In this document: piece by piece, positions 17,497-25,391 of the stretch | Numbering within the stretch: the first letter of the stretch is position 1 | Layout of the letters: each line of letters starts with the position of its first letter | From: PHAA01 sp963665865 | Lineage (GTDB): Bacteria; Bacillota; Syntrophomonadia; Syntrophomonadales; Syntrophomonadaceae | Direction of reading: 5' to 3' | Length of the DNA stretch: 64,000 nucleotides | NCBI GenBank assembly: GCA_963665865.2 | Contig: CAXXWF010000001.1 | Location: 1,426,001 to 1,490,000 of the forward strand | Position numbers and translations under genes: made by a program | The notes under the pieces: model-generated | Databases searched by the model: none | Told to the model about the DNA's origin: nothing | The model's input: only the letters and a program-made list of their open reading frames with translations

Positions 17497-17625
17497 ATTG
17501 GTTTGGGTGCAGCTTTCACCTTACGTAAATTACCTATCTAATAATGGCACGTTAAATGAGAATAATAAGAACCCACTCTTGCAAGCCATAGCTTGAATGA
17601 GGACCTTCACAAAGGAGGAAATGCA

Positions 17626-18198
17626 GTGACACTTTATAAAAGAAAAGGGGACAGCATTGAAGAAATTAAAACGAAACATAAAAACGGCTTGGTTTTCGTG
17701 TATACGGGTAATGGAAAAGGCAAGACTACTGCTGCTCTGGGATTAGCTCTTAGGGCCATAGGGCATGGGCGCAAGGTGTTGATAATTCAATTTATGAAGG
17801 GAAGAGATTACGGGGAGACCCTGGCTGCGGAAAAATATTTGCCGGATTTAACCTTATGCAAATGTGGCCAAGATAGCTTCGTAATTAAAAACAATCTTTC
17901 ACCGCTTGACATTGAACTGGCACAAAAGGGTCTAGAAATTGCCAGAGAGGCAGTATATTCCGAAAGGTACGATCTTGTAATACTAGATGAGATTATTGTA
18001 GCCATAAACTTTGATTTGGTTGCTTTGCACGACGTACTTGACTTAATGAAGAACAAACCTGAGATGGTTGATTTAGGATTAACCGGTCGGTATGCTCCTC
18101 CTGAAATAATAGAACTAGCAGACTTGGTCACGGAAATGAAAGAGATAAAGCACCCATTTTCAAAAGGTGTTCCAGCTAGAGAAGGGTTTGAATTCTGA
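17626..18198 (+). CDS. cobO: ATP:cob(I)alamin (corrinoid) adenosyltransferase, CobA/CobO type
   Basis: 190 residues from GTG 17626, which is 7 bases after AGGAGG (17613-17618); an earlier in-frame start lacks a site. The P-loop GNGKGKTT is at residues 28-35, followed by the family blocks IQFMKG and YDLVILDEI, with a C-terminal HPFSKGVPAREGFEF. It makes adenosylcobalamin, the cofactor of the methylmalonyl-CoA mutase encoded 3 kb downstream; together with meaB it forms the cofactor-supply part of this locus. No cobalamin riboswitch was recognised upstream. Confidence 0.9.
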   Translation: MTLYKRKGDSIEEIKTKHKNGLVFVYTGNGKGKTTAALGLALRAIGHGRKVLIIQFMKGRDYGETLAAEKYLPDLTLCKCGQDSFVIKNNLSPLDIELAQKGLEIAREAVYSERYDLVILDEIIVAINFDLVALHDVLDLMKNKPEMVDLGLTGRYAPPEIIELADLVTEMKEIKHPFSKGVPAREGFEF

Positions 18199-18322
18199 TA
18201 AACAAACCGCTTCAATGGCGTGAAAAAATGCTTATTTAAATATTGTTGTTGATAGCCCAATCTTAAGAAAAAGATGAGTCCTGTGCTAACATTAATCAGC
18301 TTTGAGGATGTGATTCTATAAT

Positions 18323-19279
18323 ATGAACAGGGTCGAAAAAATATTGAGTGGGGATGTCCGGACAGCTTCCCGCCTAATTAGGGATATTGAAGATGATATT
18401 CAGGGAGCTGTCAGCACGATAAAGGATCTTTATCCTCATACGGGCAATGCTCATGTGATAGGTATTACTGGTTCGCCGGGCGCAGGAAAAAGCACCCTTA
18501 CTGACGGCCTCATAGCTGCGTTTAGGAAAATAGGGAAAACGGTGGGAGTACTGGCTGTTGACCCTACCAGTCCATATACTGGAGGGGCTATACTTGGTGA
18601 CCGGGTACGTATGCAGCGCCATGCATTAGATCCAGGGGTGTTTATAAGAAGCCTGGCTACCAGAGGCGTCTTGGGAGGACTATCAAAAGCAGTTGGTGAC
18701 AGTATACACGTACTGGACAGCATGGGTAAGGATATTATTATCGTTGAAACTGTAGGAGCTGGGCAACAGGAAGTCGACATTATGAACCATGCTCATACAA
18801 TCATTGTGGTATTGGTGCCGGGCATGGGCGATGCAGTTCAAACAATCAAGGCTGGGATAATGGAGATAGCCGATATTTTTGTTATTAATAAGGCCGACCG
18901 CATTGGTACAGATAGACTCTTTCAGGAAATAAACATCATGCTGGATATGGCACTGGCACCAACAGTAGGATGGAGACCGCCTATAAATAAAGTTGGAAGC
19001 ATACAGGACGAAAAAAACTTTGTCCTGGCGATTAAGGAGCTAGTAGCAAAAATAATTGAGCACCGAAACTTTTTGGCTGAGAGTGGCTTACTGGAGGAAC
19101 GTAAGCGACGCAAAGCAGTATGTGAGCTAAGAGGTGCCCTGGAGGCCTGTATTATTGGGCCCATCTACACAGAGTTGATTAATGACGGGGCTTTTGAGCA
19201 AATGATAGAAAAGCTTATTGCAAGAGAGAGTGACCCTCATACGCTAGCCGAAAAAGTAGCAAGAAGATATGTGAAATGA
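18323..19279 (+). CDS. meaB: MeaB/ArgK GTPase chaperone of methylmalonyl-CoA mutase
   Basis: 318 residues. Seen: Walker A GITGSPGAGKST (about 48-58), VGVLAVDPTSPYTGGAILGD, the ETVGAGQQEVDI switch region, and the guanine motif NKAD. MeaB gates adenosylcobalamin loading and protects the mutase from inactivation, using GTP. It lies between the adenosyltransferase and the mutase operon. The ribosome site is poor (GAGG is 17 bases upstream of ATG 18323), so translation may be weak or the start uncertain by a few residues. Confidence 0.93.
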   Translation: MNRVEKILSGDVRTASRLIRDIEDDIQGAVSTIKDLYPHTGNAHVIGITGSPGAGKSTLTDGLIAAFRKIGKTVGVLAVDPTSPYTGGAILGDRVRMQRHALDPGVFIRSLATRGVLGGLSKAVGDSIHVLDSMGKDIIIVETVGAGQQEVDIMNHAHTIIVVLVPGMGDAVQTIKAGIMEIADIFVINKADRIGTDRLFQEINIMLDMALAPTVGWRPPINKVGSIQDEKNFVLAIKELVAKIIEHRNFLAESGLLEERKRRKAVCELRGALEACIIGPIYTELINDGAFEQMIEKLIARESDPHTLAEKVARRYVK

Positions 19280-19415
19280 TGGAGACTGGTGTGCGTTTAA
19301 ACATACAAATGTTTGGAAAACAGGACAGTTTTATGTAAGCGCCTTAGAAATAACTTGGTGGATTTTATAACACTAGGCAGCAACCTAGAGACGATAGCTA
19401 AGTTAATATGGAAGC

Positions 19416-19431
19416 TGGCATATTTTTTGCG
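19416..19431 (+). promoter_or_regulatory. Sigma-54 promoter (-24/-12) for the carrier-dehydrogenase-mutase operon
   Basis: TGGCAT-ATTTT-TTGCG, exact GG-N10-GC spacing, 104 bp before the biotin carrier. A degenerate copy of the palindrome core (CATACA-AA-TGTTTG, 19302-19315) lies about 100 bp upstream. Confidence 0.82.
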
Positions 19432-19534
19432 TCTTTATCAAATGAACAATAACAACGGTTGAAATAGATGAGTTGCCCTAAATTACTTAATGCCGAAATA
19501 TCATTTTAATTAAATTTAGAGGGAGGTGAAATTA

Positions 19535-19744
19535 ATGGCAAATCTTGAGAGTCCCTTAGCTGGAAAAATACTCGAAATTAACATGCAGGTTGGCCAAGTA
19601 GTTACCGAAGATGATGAATTAATAATATTAGAGGCTATGAAGATGGAAAACCCAATATTCGGTTCTGACGGCACGGTGAAAGAAATTAAGGTTAAGATTG
19701 GTGATAAGGTTCAAGAGGGAGATGTTCTGGCAATAATTGAATAG
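19535..19744 (+). CDS. Biotin carrier protein (minimal domain), third copy
   Basis: 69 residues from ATG 19535 behind GGGAGGTG; the frame opens slightly earlier but that start lies before the ribosome site. Lys36 in EAMKMEN is the biotinylation site. It differs from the carrier at 14876 by very few residues. First gene of the operon carrier, dehydrogenase, mutase large and small, epimerase, carboxyltransferase, so it is the likely carrier of the decarboxylase encoded at 23690, with the shared membrane beta subunit. Confidence 0.92.
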   Translation: MANLESPLAGKILEINMQVGQVVTEDDELIILEAMKMENPIFGSDGTVKEIKVKIGDKVQEGDVLAIIE

Positions 19745-19845
19745 GCACAATAACCCAATGATAGAATAGTCTCTCCACCAATAGGAGCGGCTCTTTATCT
19801 GAATTAAATTGCTGACGCTAAGTGATAAGAGTGGGAGGTTGTATA

Positions 19846-21003
19846 ATGGATTTTGCATTGACCGATGAACAAAAAATGGTGCAAAAGATGGCCAAGGATT
19901 TTGCTGAAAATGAGATAGCCCCTTATGTTGATCAGGATGAAGAAAATCACTTTTGGAGAAGAGAAATATACCAGAAGATGGCCGACCTGGGGCTGTATGG
20001 ATTTTGTATTGATGAAGAATATGGGGGAAATGGCATGGGGTTCCTTGAGGGAGCTCTTGCTATCGAACAGGTAGCCAAAGTTCATACTTCTTGGCGTATG
20101 GCTTTTAACATGCAGGACTGGGGTCCCGGACTGGTTATCCAAAAATGGGGAACCAAAGAACAAAAAGAGCATTATATCCCCAAGTTCGTAAGTGGTGAAT
20201 ATGTAGGCAGCTTCGCGATGACTGAAGCGGACGTAGGATCTGACGTTGCCGCTATGAAGTGCCGCGCAGAAGACAAGGGTGACTATTATCTCCTCAACGG
20301 CCACAAAATGTGGATTACCAATGGGACCGTATGTGACCATGGCCTGCTGTATGTGAAGACTGACAAAGATGCTGGAGCCAAGGGAATCACTGCTTTTATT
20401 ATGGACTACAACCTGCCCGGTATTGAGCGCATTAAAATAAACACCAAGGTTGGTTTATGGTGCTCCGATACTGCAGAAATAGTTTTCGAAAACGTTAAAG
20501 TTCCCAAGGAACTGATGCTGGGTAAAGTTGGCCAGGGCTTCACGATCTGTATGGATCAGCTCAATGGAACACGTCTGGGCTGCGCAGCTGGCGCATTAGG
20601 CCTGTCCGGAGCCTGCTTGGATGCTTCGGTTAAATATGCCAATGAACGCACTCAGTTTGGTCAGCAAATTGGCAAATATCAGTTAATCCAGCTGCAGATT
20701 GCGGAAATGCAGATGGAACACACCGCCCTGGAAGCAATGGTTTACAAAGCCGCCTGGCTCAAGGATAAAGGCCTGCCCAACCAGATGGAAACCTCCATGG
20801 CCAAGCTATTCGGTGCTAAAGCTGCAGTTCATGGTGCCAATGAATGTTTGAAGTTGCACGGCTCCTTCGGTTATTCCACCGAATATCCCTGCGGCAGATT
20901 CCTCAGAGACTGCAAGCAGTTTGAGACTCTGGAAGGAACATCCAACATGCATACCATGATCGTAGCCAATGCAACTCTAGGATTTGCAAAAAATAGAGCA
21001 TAA
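19846..21003 (+). CDS. Acyl-CoA dehydrogenase, glutaryl-CoA dehydrogenase-like (dicarboxylyl-CoA type)
   Basis: 385 residues from ATG 19846 (GGGAGG 7 bases upstream). It is strongly similar along its length to the dehydrogenase at 13637, sharing VDQDEENH, EEYGGNGMG, KVHTSWR, YPCGR-LRD-KQFETLEGTSN. Catalytic Glu363 in TLEGTSNMH is preceded by Leu, not Tyr, and Arg84 (HTSWRMA), the predicted distal-carboxylate ligand, is kept. It should therefore oxidise a dicarboxylyl-CoA without decarboxylating it. Pocket residues after Arg84 differ (MAFNMQDWGPG versus LSISGNCWGPA), so its substrate may differ; methylsuccinyl-CoA or glutaryl-CoA are candidates. It is cotranscribed with the mutase. Confidence 0.85.
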   Translation: MDFALTDEQKMVQKMAKDFAENEIAPYVDQDEENHFWRREIYQKMADLGLYGFCIDEEYGGNGMGFLEGALAIEQVAKVHTSWRMAFNMQDWGPGLVIQKWGTKEQKEHYIPKFVSGEYVGSFAMTEADVGSDVAAMKCRAEDKGDYYLLNGHKMWITNGTVCDHGLLYVKTDKDAGAKGITAFIMDYNLPGIERIKINTKVGLWCSDTAEIVFENVKVPKELMLGKVGQGFTICMDQLNGTRLGCAAGALGLSGACLDASVKYANERTQFGQQIGKYQLIQLQIAEMQMEHTALEAMVYKAAWLKDKGLPNQMETSMAKLFGAKAAVHGANECLKLHGSFGYSTEYPCGRFLRDCKQFETLEGTSNMHTMIVANATLGFAKNRA

Positions 21004-21076
21004 TAATGATTAAAGGAAAAGGAAAGTACGAACGGTACAGATAATTCGATTAAAGGTTAGTAAGGAGGAACTGCCG

Positions 21077-22756
21077 TTGTCATACAGCAATGATGAGCTG
21101 AATGCTATCCAGGAAGCCATGGACAACTGGGAAACTGGTAAACTGGATAAAACACTCGCCAAGCAGGGTGAACGAAAAAAACAGTTTATATCCAGCGGAT
21201 TTAATGAAGTCAATCGGCTTTACAGCCCGTTGGACATTCAGGGTAGTTATAATGAAAAGCTGGGATTTCCAGGAGAGTATCCATTTACTCGAGGTCCGCA
21301 GCCGACCATGTACCGGGGCCGCCTATGGACCATGCGTATGTATGCAGGTTTTTCTACTGCCGAAGAATCAAATAAGAGATATAAGTATTTGTTAGAAAAC
21401 GGTGGCTCCGGTTTATCGGTAGCTTTTGACCTACCCACCCAGATTGGCTATGACTCAGATCATGCCATGAGTGAGGGAGAGGTAGGAAAAGTGGGCGTGG
21501 CAATAGACTCTTTGGCTGATATGGAAATTCTGTTTGACGGCATCCCACTGGATAAAGTGTCTACGTCAATGACCATAAACTCACCGGCAACGGTTCTACT
21601 AGCGATGTATATTGCTGTAGCCGAGAAGCAAGGGGTGTCTCCAGATAAACTAAGAGGCACCATTCAAAATGACATTCTTAAGGAATATGCCGCACGGGGA
21701 ACATATATTTTCCCAGTACAACCCTCCATGCGGTTAATAACCAACAGTTTTGAGTATTGCGCTCAGAATGTACCCCAGTGGAATACCATCAGCATTTCCG
21801 GTTACCACATTAGGGAAGCTGGGTCGACTGTGGTCGACGAGATTGCTTTTACCTTTGCGAATGGGATTGCCTATGTTAAGGCTGCTATTAAAGCGGGTAT
21901 GGATATCGATGCCTTTGCCGGACGTCTATCCTTCTTTCTGAATGCCCATAGCAATTTACTGGAGGAAGTGGCTAAGTTTAGAGCAGCGCGCAGATTATGG
22001 GGTTACATCATGAAGGAATATTTTGGGGCTAAGAAGCCTACTTCGTGGGCGTTTAGAACCCATTCCCAGACAGCCGGTTCAATGCTAACCGCACAGCAGG
22101 TTAACAATAATATTGTGCGAGTTTGTATTCAAGCTATGGCAGCAGTTCTGGGTGGGACCCAGTCATTGCACACTAATTCCCGCGATGAAGCCTTAGCCTT
22201 ACCTTCGGAAGAATCGGTAATGACAGCTCTGCGTACCCAGCAGGTAATTGCTTATGAATCAGGCATCGCTGATACCATTGACCCCCTCGCCGGATCATAT
22301 TATGTTGAGGCTTTAACTGATAAAATCTATAACGAAGCCTGGGCCAAGATTCAGAAGATTGATGCCATGGGCGGAGCCGAGAAGGCTATTGAAGAAGGTT
22401 ACATTCAGAGTGAGATTCAGAAGGCAGCCTACCAGTGGCAAAAAGATGTTGAATCTGGGGAGAGAATAATAGTAGGGGTTAATAAATACCAGGTGGAAGA
22501 GCCAGAACCAACCGGATTATTGAAAGTTGATCCTTCTGTCCAGGATGCACAAATCTCCAAATTAAAAGACTTAAGAAGCAAACGGGATAGTATATCGGTA
22601 AATAACCGGCTGGATGAACTACGTAAAGCTGCTCAAGGGGTAGACAATATGTTGCCCTATATTCTTAATGCAGTTAAGGCTTATGCAACTGAAGGGGAGA
22701 TATGTGGGGTTTTACGTGAAGAATGGGGCGAGTACATAGCCCCAGTCACTATATGA
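21077..22756 (+). CDS. Methylmalonyl-CoA mutase large (catalytic) subunit
   Basis: 559 residues from TTG 21077, 8 bases after AGGAGG. It is the catalytic chain of a two-gene mutase; the B12 domain is the next gene. Numbering coincides with the Propionibacterium enzyme: Tyr89 (RMYAGF), Gln197 (TIQND), Arg207 (KEYAAR) and His244 (SGYH) are all present. Isobutyryl-CoA mutases have Phe and Gln at 89/207 and 2-hydroxyisobutyryl-CoA mutases have Ile and Gln, so a carboxylated substrate (succinyl/methylmalonyl-CoA or possibly methylsuccinyl/ethylmalonyl-CoA) is predicted. Ala116 rather than Asp also argues against the hydroxyisobutyryl type. Confidence 0.93.
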   Translation: MSYSNDELNAIQEAMDNWETGKLDKTLAKQGERKKQFISSGFNEVNRLYSPLDIQGSYNEKLGFPGEYPFTRGPQPTMYRGRLWTMRMYAGFSTAEESNKRYKYLLENGGSGLSVAFDLPTQIGYDSDHAMSEGEVGKVGVAIDSLADMEILFDGIPLDKVSTSMTINSPATVLLAMYIAVAEKQGVSPDKLRGTIQNDILKEYAARGTYIFPVQPSMRLITNSFEYCAQNVPQWNTISISGYHIREAGSTVVDEIAFTFANGIAYVKAAIKAGMDIDAFAGRLSFFLNAHSNLLEEVAKFRAARRLWGYIMKEYFGAKKPTSWAFRTHSQTAGSMLTAQQVNNNIVRVCIQAMAAVLGGTQSLHTNSRDEALALPSEESVMTALRTQQVIAYESGIADTIDPLAGSYYVEALTDKIYNEAWAKIQKIDAMGGAEKAIEEGYIQSEIQKAAYQWQKDVESGERIIVGVNKYQVEEPEPTGLLKVDPSVQDAQISKLKDLRSKRDSISVNNRLDELRKAAQGVDNMLPYILNAVKAYATEGEICGVLREEWGEYIAPVTI

Positions 22757-22790
22757 TTGTAAATATGGAAAATTAGGAGGTTGGGTAGAC

Positions 22791-23195
22791 ATGGCAGAAA
22801 GGAAAATCAGGATTCTCGTTGCTAAACCTGGTTTAGATGGGCATGATCGAGGAGCAAAAGTAATAGCCCAGGCCTTTAGGGATGCAGGTTTTGAAGTGAT
22901 CTATACCGGGCTCAGGCAAACCCCGGAAATGATAGTAGCTACAGCAGAACAGGAAGACATCGATTGCATTGCCATGAGCATGTTATCGGGATCGCATATG
23001 ACCTTGATGCCTAAAGTTACCCGTCTGTTAAGAGAGAAAAAGATGGATGATATTTTGGTCATCGGGGGTGGGGTAATACCCAGCGAAGACATCCCTCTGC
23101 TAAAACAAGAAGGAATAGCTGAAGTCTTTCGGCCTGGCACCGTAACCACCAGTTTTGTGGAGTTTGTTAAGAATAATATTAAGAGAGAACCGTAG
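22791..23195 (+). CDS. Methylmalonyl-CoA mutase small (B12-binding) subunit
   Basis: 134 residues, start ATG 22791 behind AGGAGG, 34 bp after the large subunit. Base-off/His-on cobalamin motif D16-x-H18-x2-G21 (GLDGHDRGAK) with His18 as lower ligand, then SML and GGG loops (LVIGGGVIP). The separate small subunit is the arrangement of archaeal and many anaerobe mutases and of Icm/Hcm enzymes. It binds adenosylcobalamin supplied by the adenosyltransferase and MeaB upstream. Confidence 0.93.
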   Translation: MAERKIRILVAKPGLDGHDRGAKVIAQAFRDAGFEVIYTGLRQTPEMIVATAEQEDIDCIAMSMLSGSHMTLMPKVTRLLREKKMDDILVIGGGVIPSEDIPLLKQEGIAEVFRPGTVTTSFVEFVKNNIKREP

Positions 23196-23224
23196 GGACT
23201 TAATTAGGTAGGGGGGTAGCTGTT

Positions 23225-23629
23225 ATGAAAGTGCTCTGTGTTGATCATATAGGGATTGCAGTTAAAAGCATAGATGAAAGTGCTAAGTTTTATACTGAAC
23301 TGCTGGGGTTAAAGATGGCAGGAGTGGAGATTGTTGAAGCTCAGAAGGTTAAGACTGCTTTTATTCCAACTGGTGAAGCGGAAATTGAACTGTTGGAATC
23401 AACTGCTCCCGATGGCGCAGTTGCCAAGTTTATAGACAAGAACGGGGAAGGCATTCAACATATTGCTCTGCGGGTTGACAACATTGAAGTTGCCTTGGAG
23501 GAACTAAAAAAGCAAGGGGTTAGGTTAATTGATGAAAAACCACGCCTCGGTGCTGGTGGGGCTCAAATAGCTTTTATTCATCCCAAAGCAACCAATGGGG
23601 TGCTTGTAGAGTTATGCCAACGGGATTAA
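23225..23629 (+). CDS. mce: Methylmalonyl-CoA epimerase
   Basis: 134 residues of the vicinal-oxygen-chelate fold. Metal ligands are visible in VDHIGIAV (His8), IQHIALRV and VLVELC, and the typical LGAGGAQIAFIHPK block is present. It interconverts the R- and S-forms of methylmalonyl-CoA (some members also act on ethylmalonyl-CoA), linking the mutase product to the S-specific decarboxylase encoded next. ATG 23225 follows a GGGGGG run; 30 bp separate it from the mutase small subunit. Confidence 0.92.
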   Translation: MKVLCVDHIGIAVKSIDESAKFYTELLGLKMAGVEIVEAQKVKTAFIPTGEAEIELLESTAPDGAVAKFIDKNGEGIQHIALRVDNIEVALEELKKQGVRLIDEKPRLGAGGAQIAFIHPKATNGVLVELCQRD

Positions 23630-23689
23630 TGAACCGCCAGGATTATCTTCTATGGGAGAGTAATTCGACGGGGGAGGAGAAATATCGCA

Positions 23690-25231
23690 ATGGTAATGAA
23701 TAATCTGGAAAAAATTGAATTACTCAAGCAGAAATCCCTGAAAGTTGAAGAGGGCGGCGGTGAGAAAGCTATTGCCAAGCTGCATGCCAAAGGGCAAATG
23801 ACGGCTCGCGAGAGGATCCATCTTTTATTTGATGAAGGCAGTTTTATTGAATTAGATAAATTTGTCGAGCATCGCTGTACCAATTTTGGGATGGAGAAAG
23901 TAGAGATACCTGGCGAGGGAGTAGTTACTGGATATGGCAAGGTAAATGGAAGAACTATATTTGCATTTGCTCAGGATTTTAGCGTATACGGAGGATCTCT
24001 GGGTGAGATGCATGCCGGTAAAATTGTTAAATGTATGGATAACGCCATGAAGGTCGGATGTCCTATCGTCGGTCTGAGCGATTCTGGGGGAGCCAGAATT
24101 CAGGAAGCAGTTGACTCATTGTCCGGTTATGGCAGGGTATTTTATAAAAACACCATGGCGTCGGGGGTTGTGCCCCAAATTGCTGCCATTATGGGGCCGT
24201 CTGCAGGAGGAGCAGTATATTCTCCTGCCCTGATGGATTTTATTTATATGGTTAAGCAGGATTATGCCCAAATGTTTATTACTGGCCCACAAGTCGTTAA
24301 AGCTACTACTGGGGAAGATATAGGAGCCATAGAACTGGGAGGAGCAATGACCCACAATACCAAGAGTGGCAATGCTCACTTTGTGGCTGAAGACGATGCA
24401 GATTGCATCAATCAAATCAAAGAACTCTTAAGTTATCTCCCAGCCAATTTTAGGGAGAAACCTCCTGTAATACCGTGTGCTGACCCGATTGACCGTAAGG
24501 AGGTAAAACTTAATACCATTATACCTGATAATAGCAACCGTCCTTATGACATGAAAAAAGTAATAAAGATGATTGTTGATAATGGTGAGTTTTATGAAAG
24601 TCAAAAATACTTTGCAAAGAACATACTTACTTGTTTTGCCCGTATGAACGGTTCCCCAGTTGGGATAATTGCCAATCAGCCCATGGTAATGGCTGGTTGT
24701 TTGGACATTAATGCATCTGATAAAGCAGCGCGGTTTATTAATTTCTGTGACTGCTTTAACATACCGCTCATTACACTGGTTGACGTTCCCGGGTATCTCC
24801 CTGGGGTTGGTCAGGAATTTGGCGGAATTATTCGTCATGGGGCCAAGCTGCTGTATGTATATCCACAAGCCACAGTACCAAAAATAACGGTGGTGCTGCA
24901 GAAAGCTTACGGAGGTTCTTTCCTCGGAATGTGTGCAAAGGAAGCAGGCTCGGATATGGTAATTGCCTGGCCAACCGCGGAAATTGCTGTAATGGGTACT
25001 CCCGGTGCCGCCAAAATTATTTTCAGAGCCGAAAATGATGAAGAACGCCAGGCCAAAACTGAGGAATATATCGAGAATTTTGCTACGCCTTACCAGGCAG
25101 CACGACGTGGTTTTGTTGATCAGGTCATAGAACCCCAGGATACCCGAAAGGTAATTATTAATGCACTGGAATTGTTGGCTACTAAAACTGCCGAATTACC
25201 TCAAAAGAAGCACGGAAATATGCCATTATAA
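23690..25231 (+). CDS. mmdA: Methylmalonyl-CoA decarboxylase alpha subunit / acyl-CoA carboxyltransferase
   Basis: 513 residues, the family's usual length. Seen: TARERIHLLFDEGSF, DFSVYGGSLGEMHAGKI, MASGVVPQIAAIMGPSAGGA, TGPQVVKATTGEDI, VDVPGYLPGVGQEFGGIIRHGAKLLYVY (key residues only: VPGYLPG and RHGAK) and KKHGNMPL at the C-terminus. It moves the carboxyl group of methylmalonyl-CoA onto the biotin carrier; with a beta subunit this pumps Na+. In this operon it would complete succinyl-CoA to propionyl-CoA, or methylsuccinyl-CoA to butyryl-CoA. No biotin carboxylase is nearby, which favours decarboxylation. Strong GGGGGAGGAG precedes ATG 23690. Confidence 0.9.
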   Translation: MVMNNLEKIELLKQKSLKVEEGGGEKAIAKLHAKGQMTARERIHLLFDEGSFIELDKFVEHRCTNFGMEKVEIPGEGVVTGYGKVNGRTIFAFAQDFSVYGGSLGEMHAGKIVKCMDNAMKVGCPIVGLSDSGGARIQEAVDSLSGYGRVFYKNTMASGVVPQIAAIMGPSAGGAVYSPALMDFIYMVKQDYAQMFITGPQVVKATTGEDIGAIELGGAMTHNTKSGNAHFVAEDDADCINQIKELLSYLPANFREKPPVIPCADPIDRKEVKLNTIIPDNSNRPYDMKKVIKMIVDNGEFYESQKYFAKNILTCFARMNGSPVGIIANQPMVMAGCLDINASDKAARFINFCDCFNIPLITLVDVPGYLPGVGQEFGGIIRHGAKLLYVYPQATVPKITVVLQKAYGGSFLGMCAKEAGSDMVIAWPTAEIAVMGTPGAAKIIFRAENDEERQAKTEEYIENFATPYQAARRGFVDQVIEPQDTRKVIINALELLATKTAELPQKKHGNMPL

Positions 25232-25252
25232 AGGGCAATCATATAGCAGAGA

Positions 25253-25295
25253 ACGGAAGGGTAGCGGTTTAATATTAGACATGCTGCCCTTTCGT
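25253..25295 (+). terminator. Terminator of the mutase operon
   Basis: ACGGAAGGGTAGC (25253-25265) pairs with GCTGCCCTTTCGT (25283-25295) with two G-U pairs, followed by GTATTT. It separates mmdA from the next dehydrogenase. Confidence 0.6.
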
Positions 25296-25391
25296 GTATT
25301 TAGCTAAAGCATGGAATAATTATTCATCTTTGTTGATGAGGATAAGGATGTAGCCAGGGGTTAAATATTGAATTGCAAAGGAGTTTATATT

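Noticed and set aside
17808..18260. Large minus-strand frames opposite cobO, meaB, mutase and thiolase genes
   Set aside because: They are antisense shadows without ribosome sites or family motifs.
19428..19534. Cobalamin riboswitch upstream of the mutase operon
   Set aside because: The gap is too short and no B12-box-like sequence was found here or before the adenosyltransferase.
21077..23195. Isobutyryl-CoA or 2-hydroxyisobutyryl-CoA mutase, suggested by the separate 134-residue B12 subunit
   Set aside because: Tyr89 and Arg207 are of the methylmalonyl type and Ala116 replaces the Asp of the hydroxyisobutyryl enzyme.
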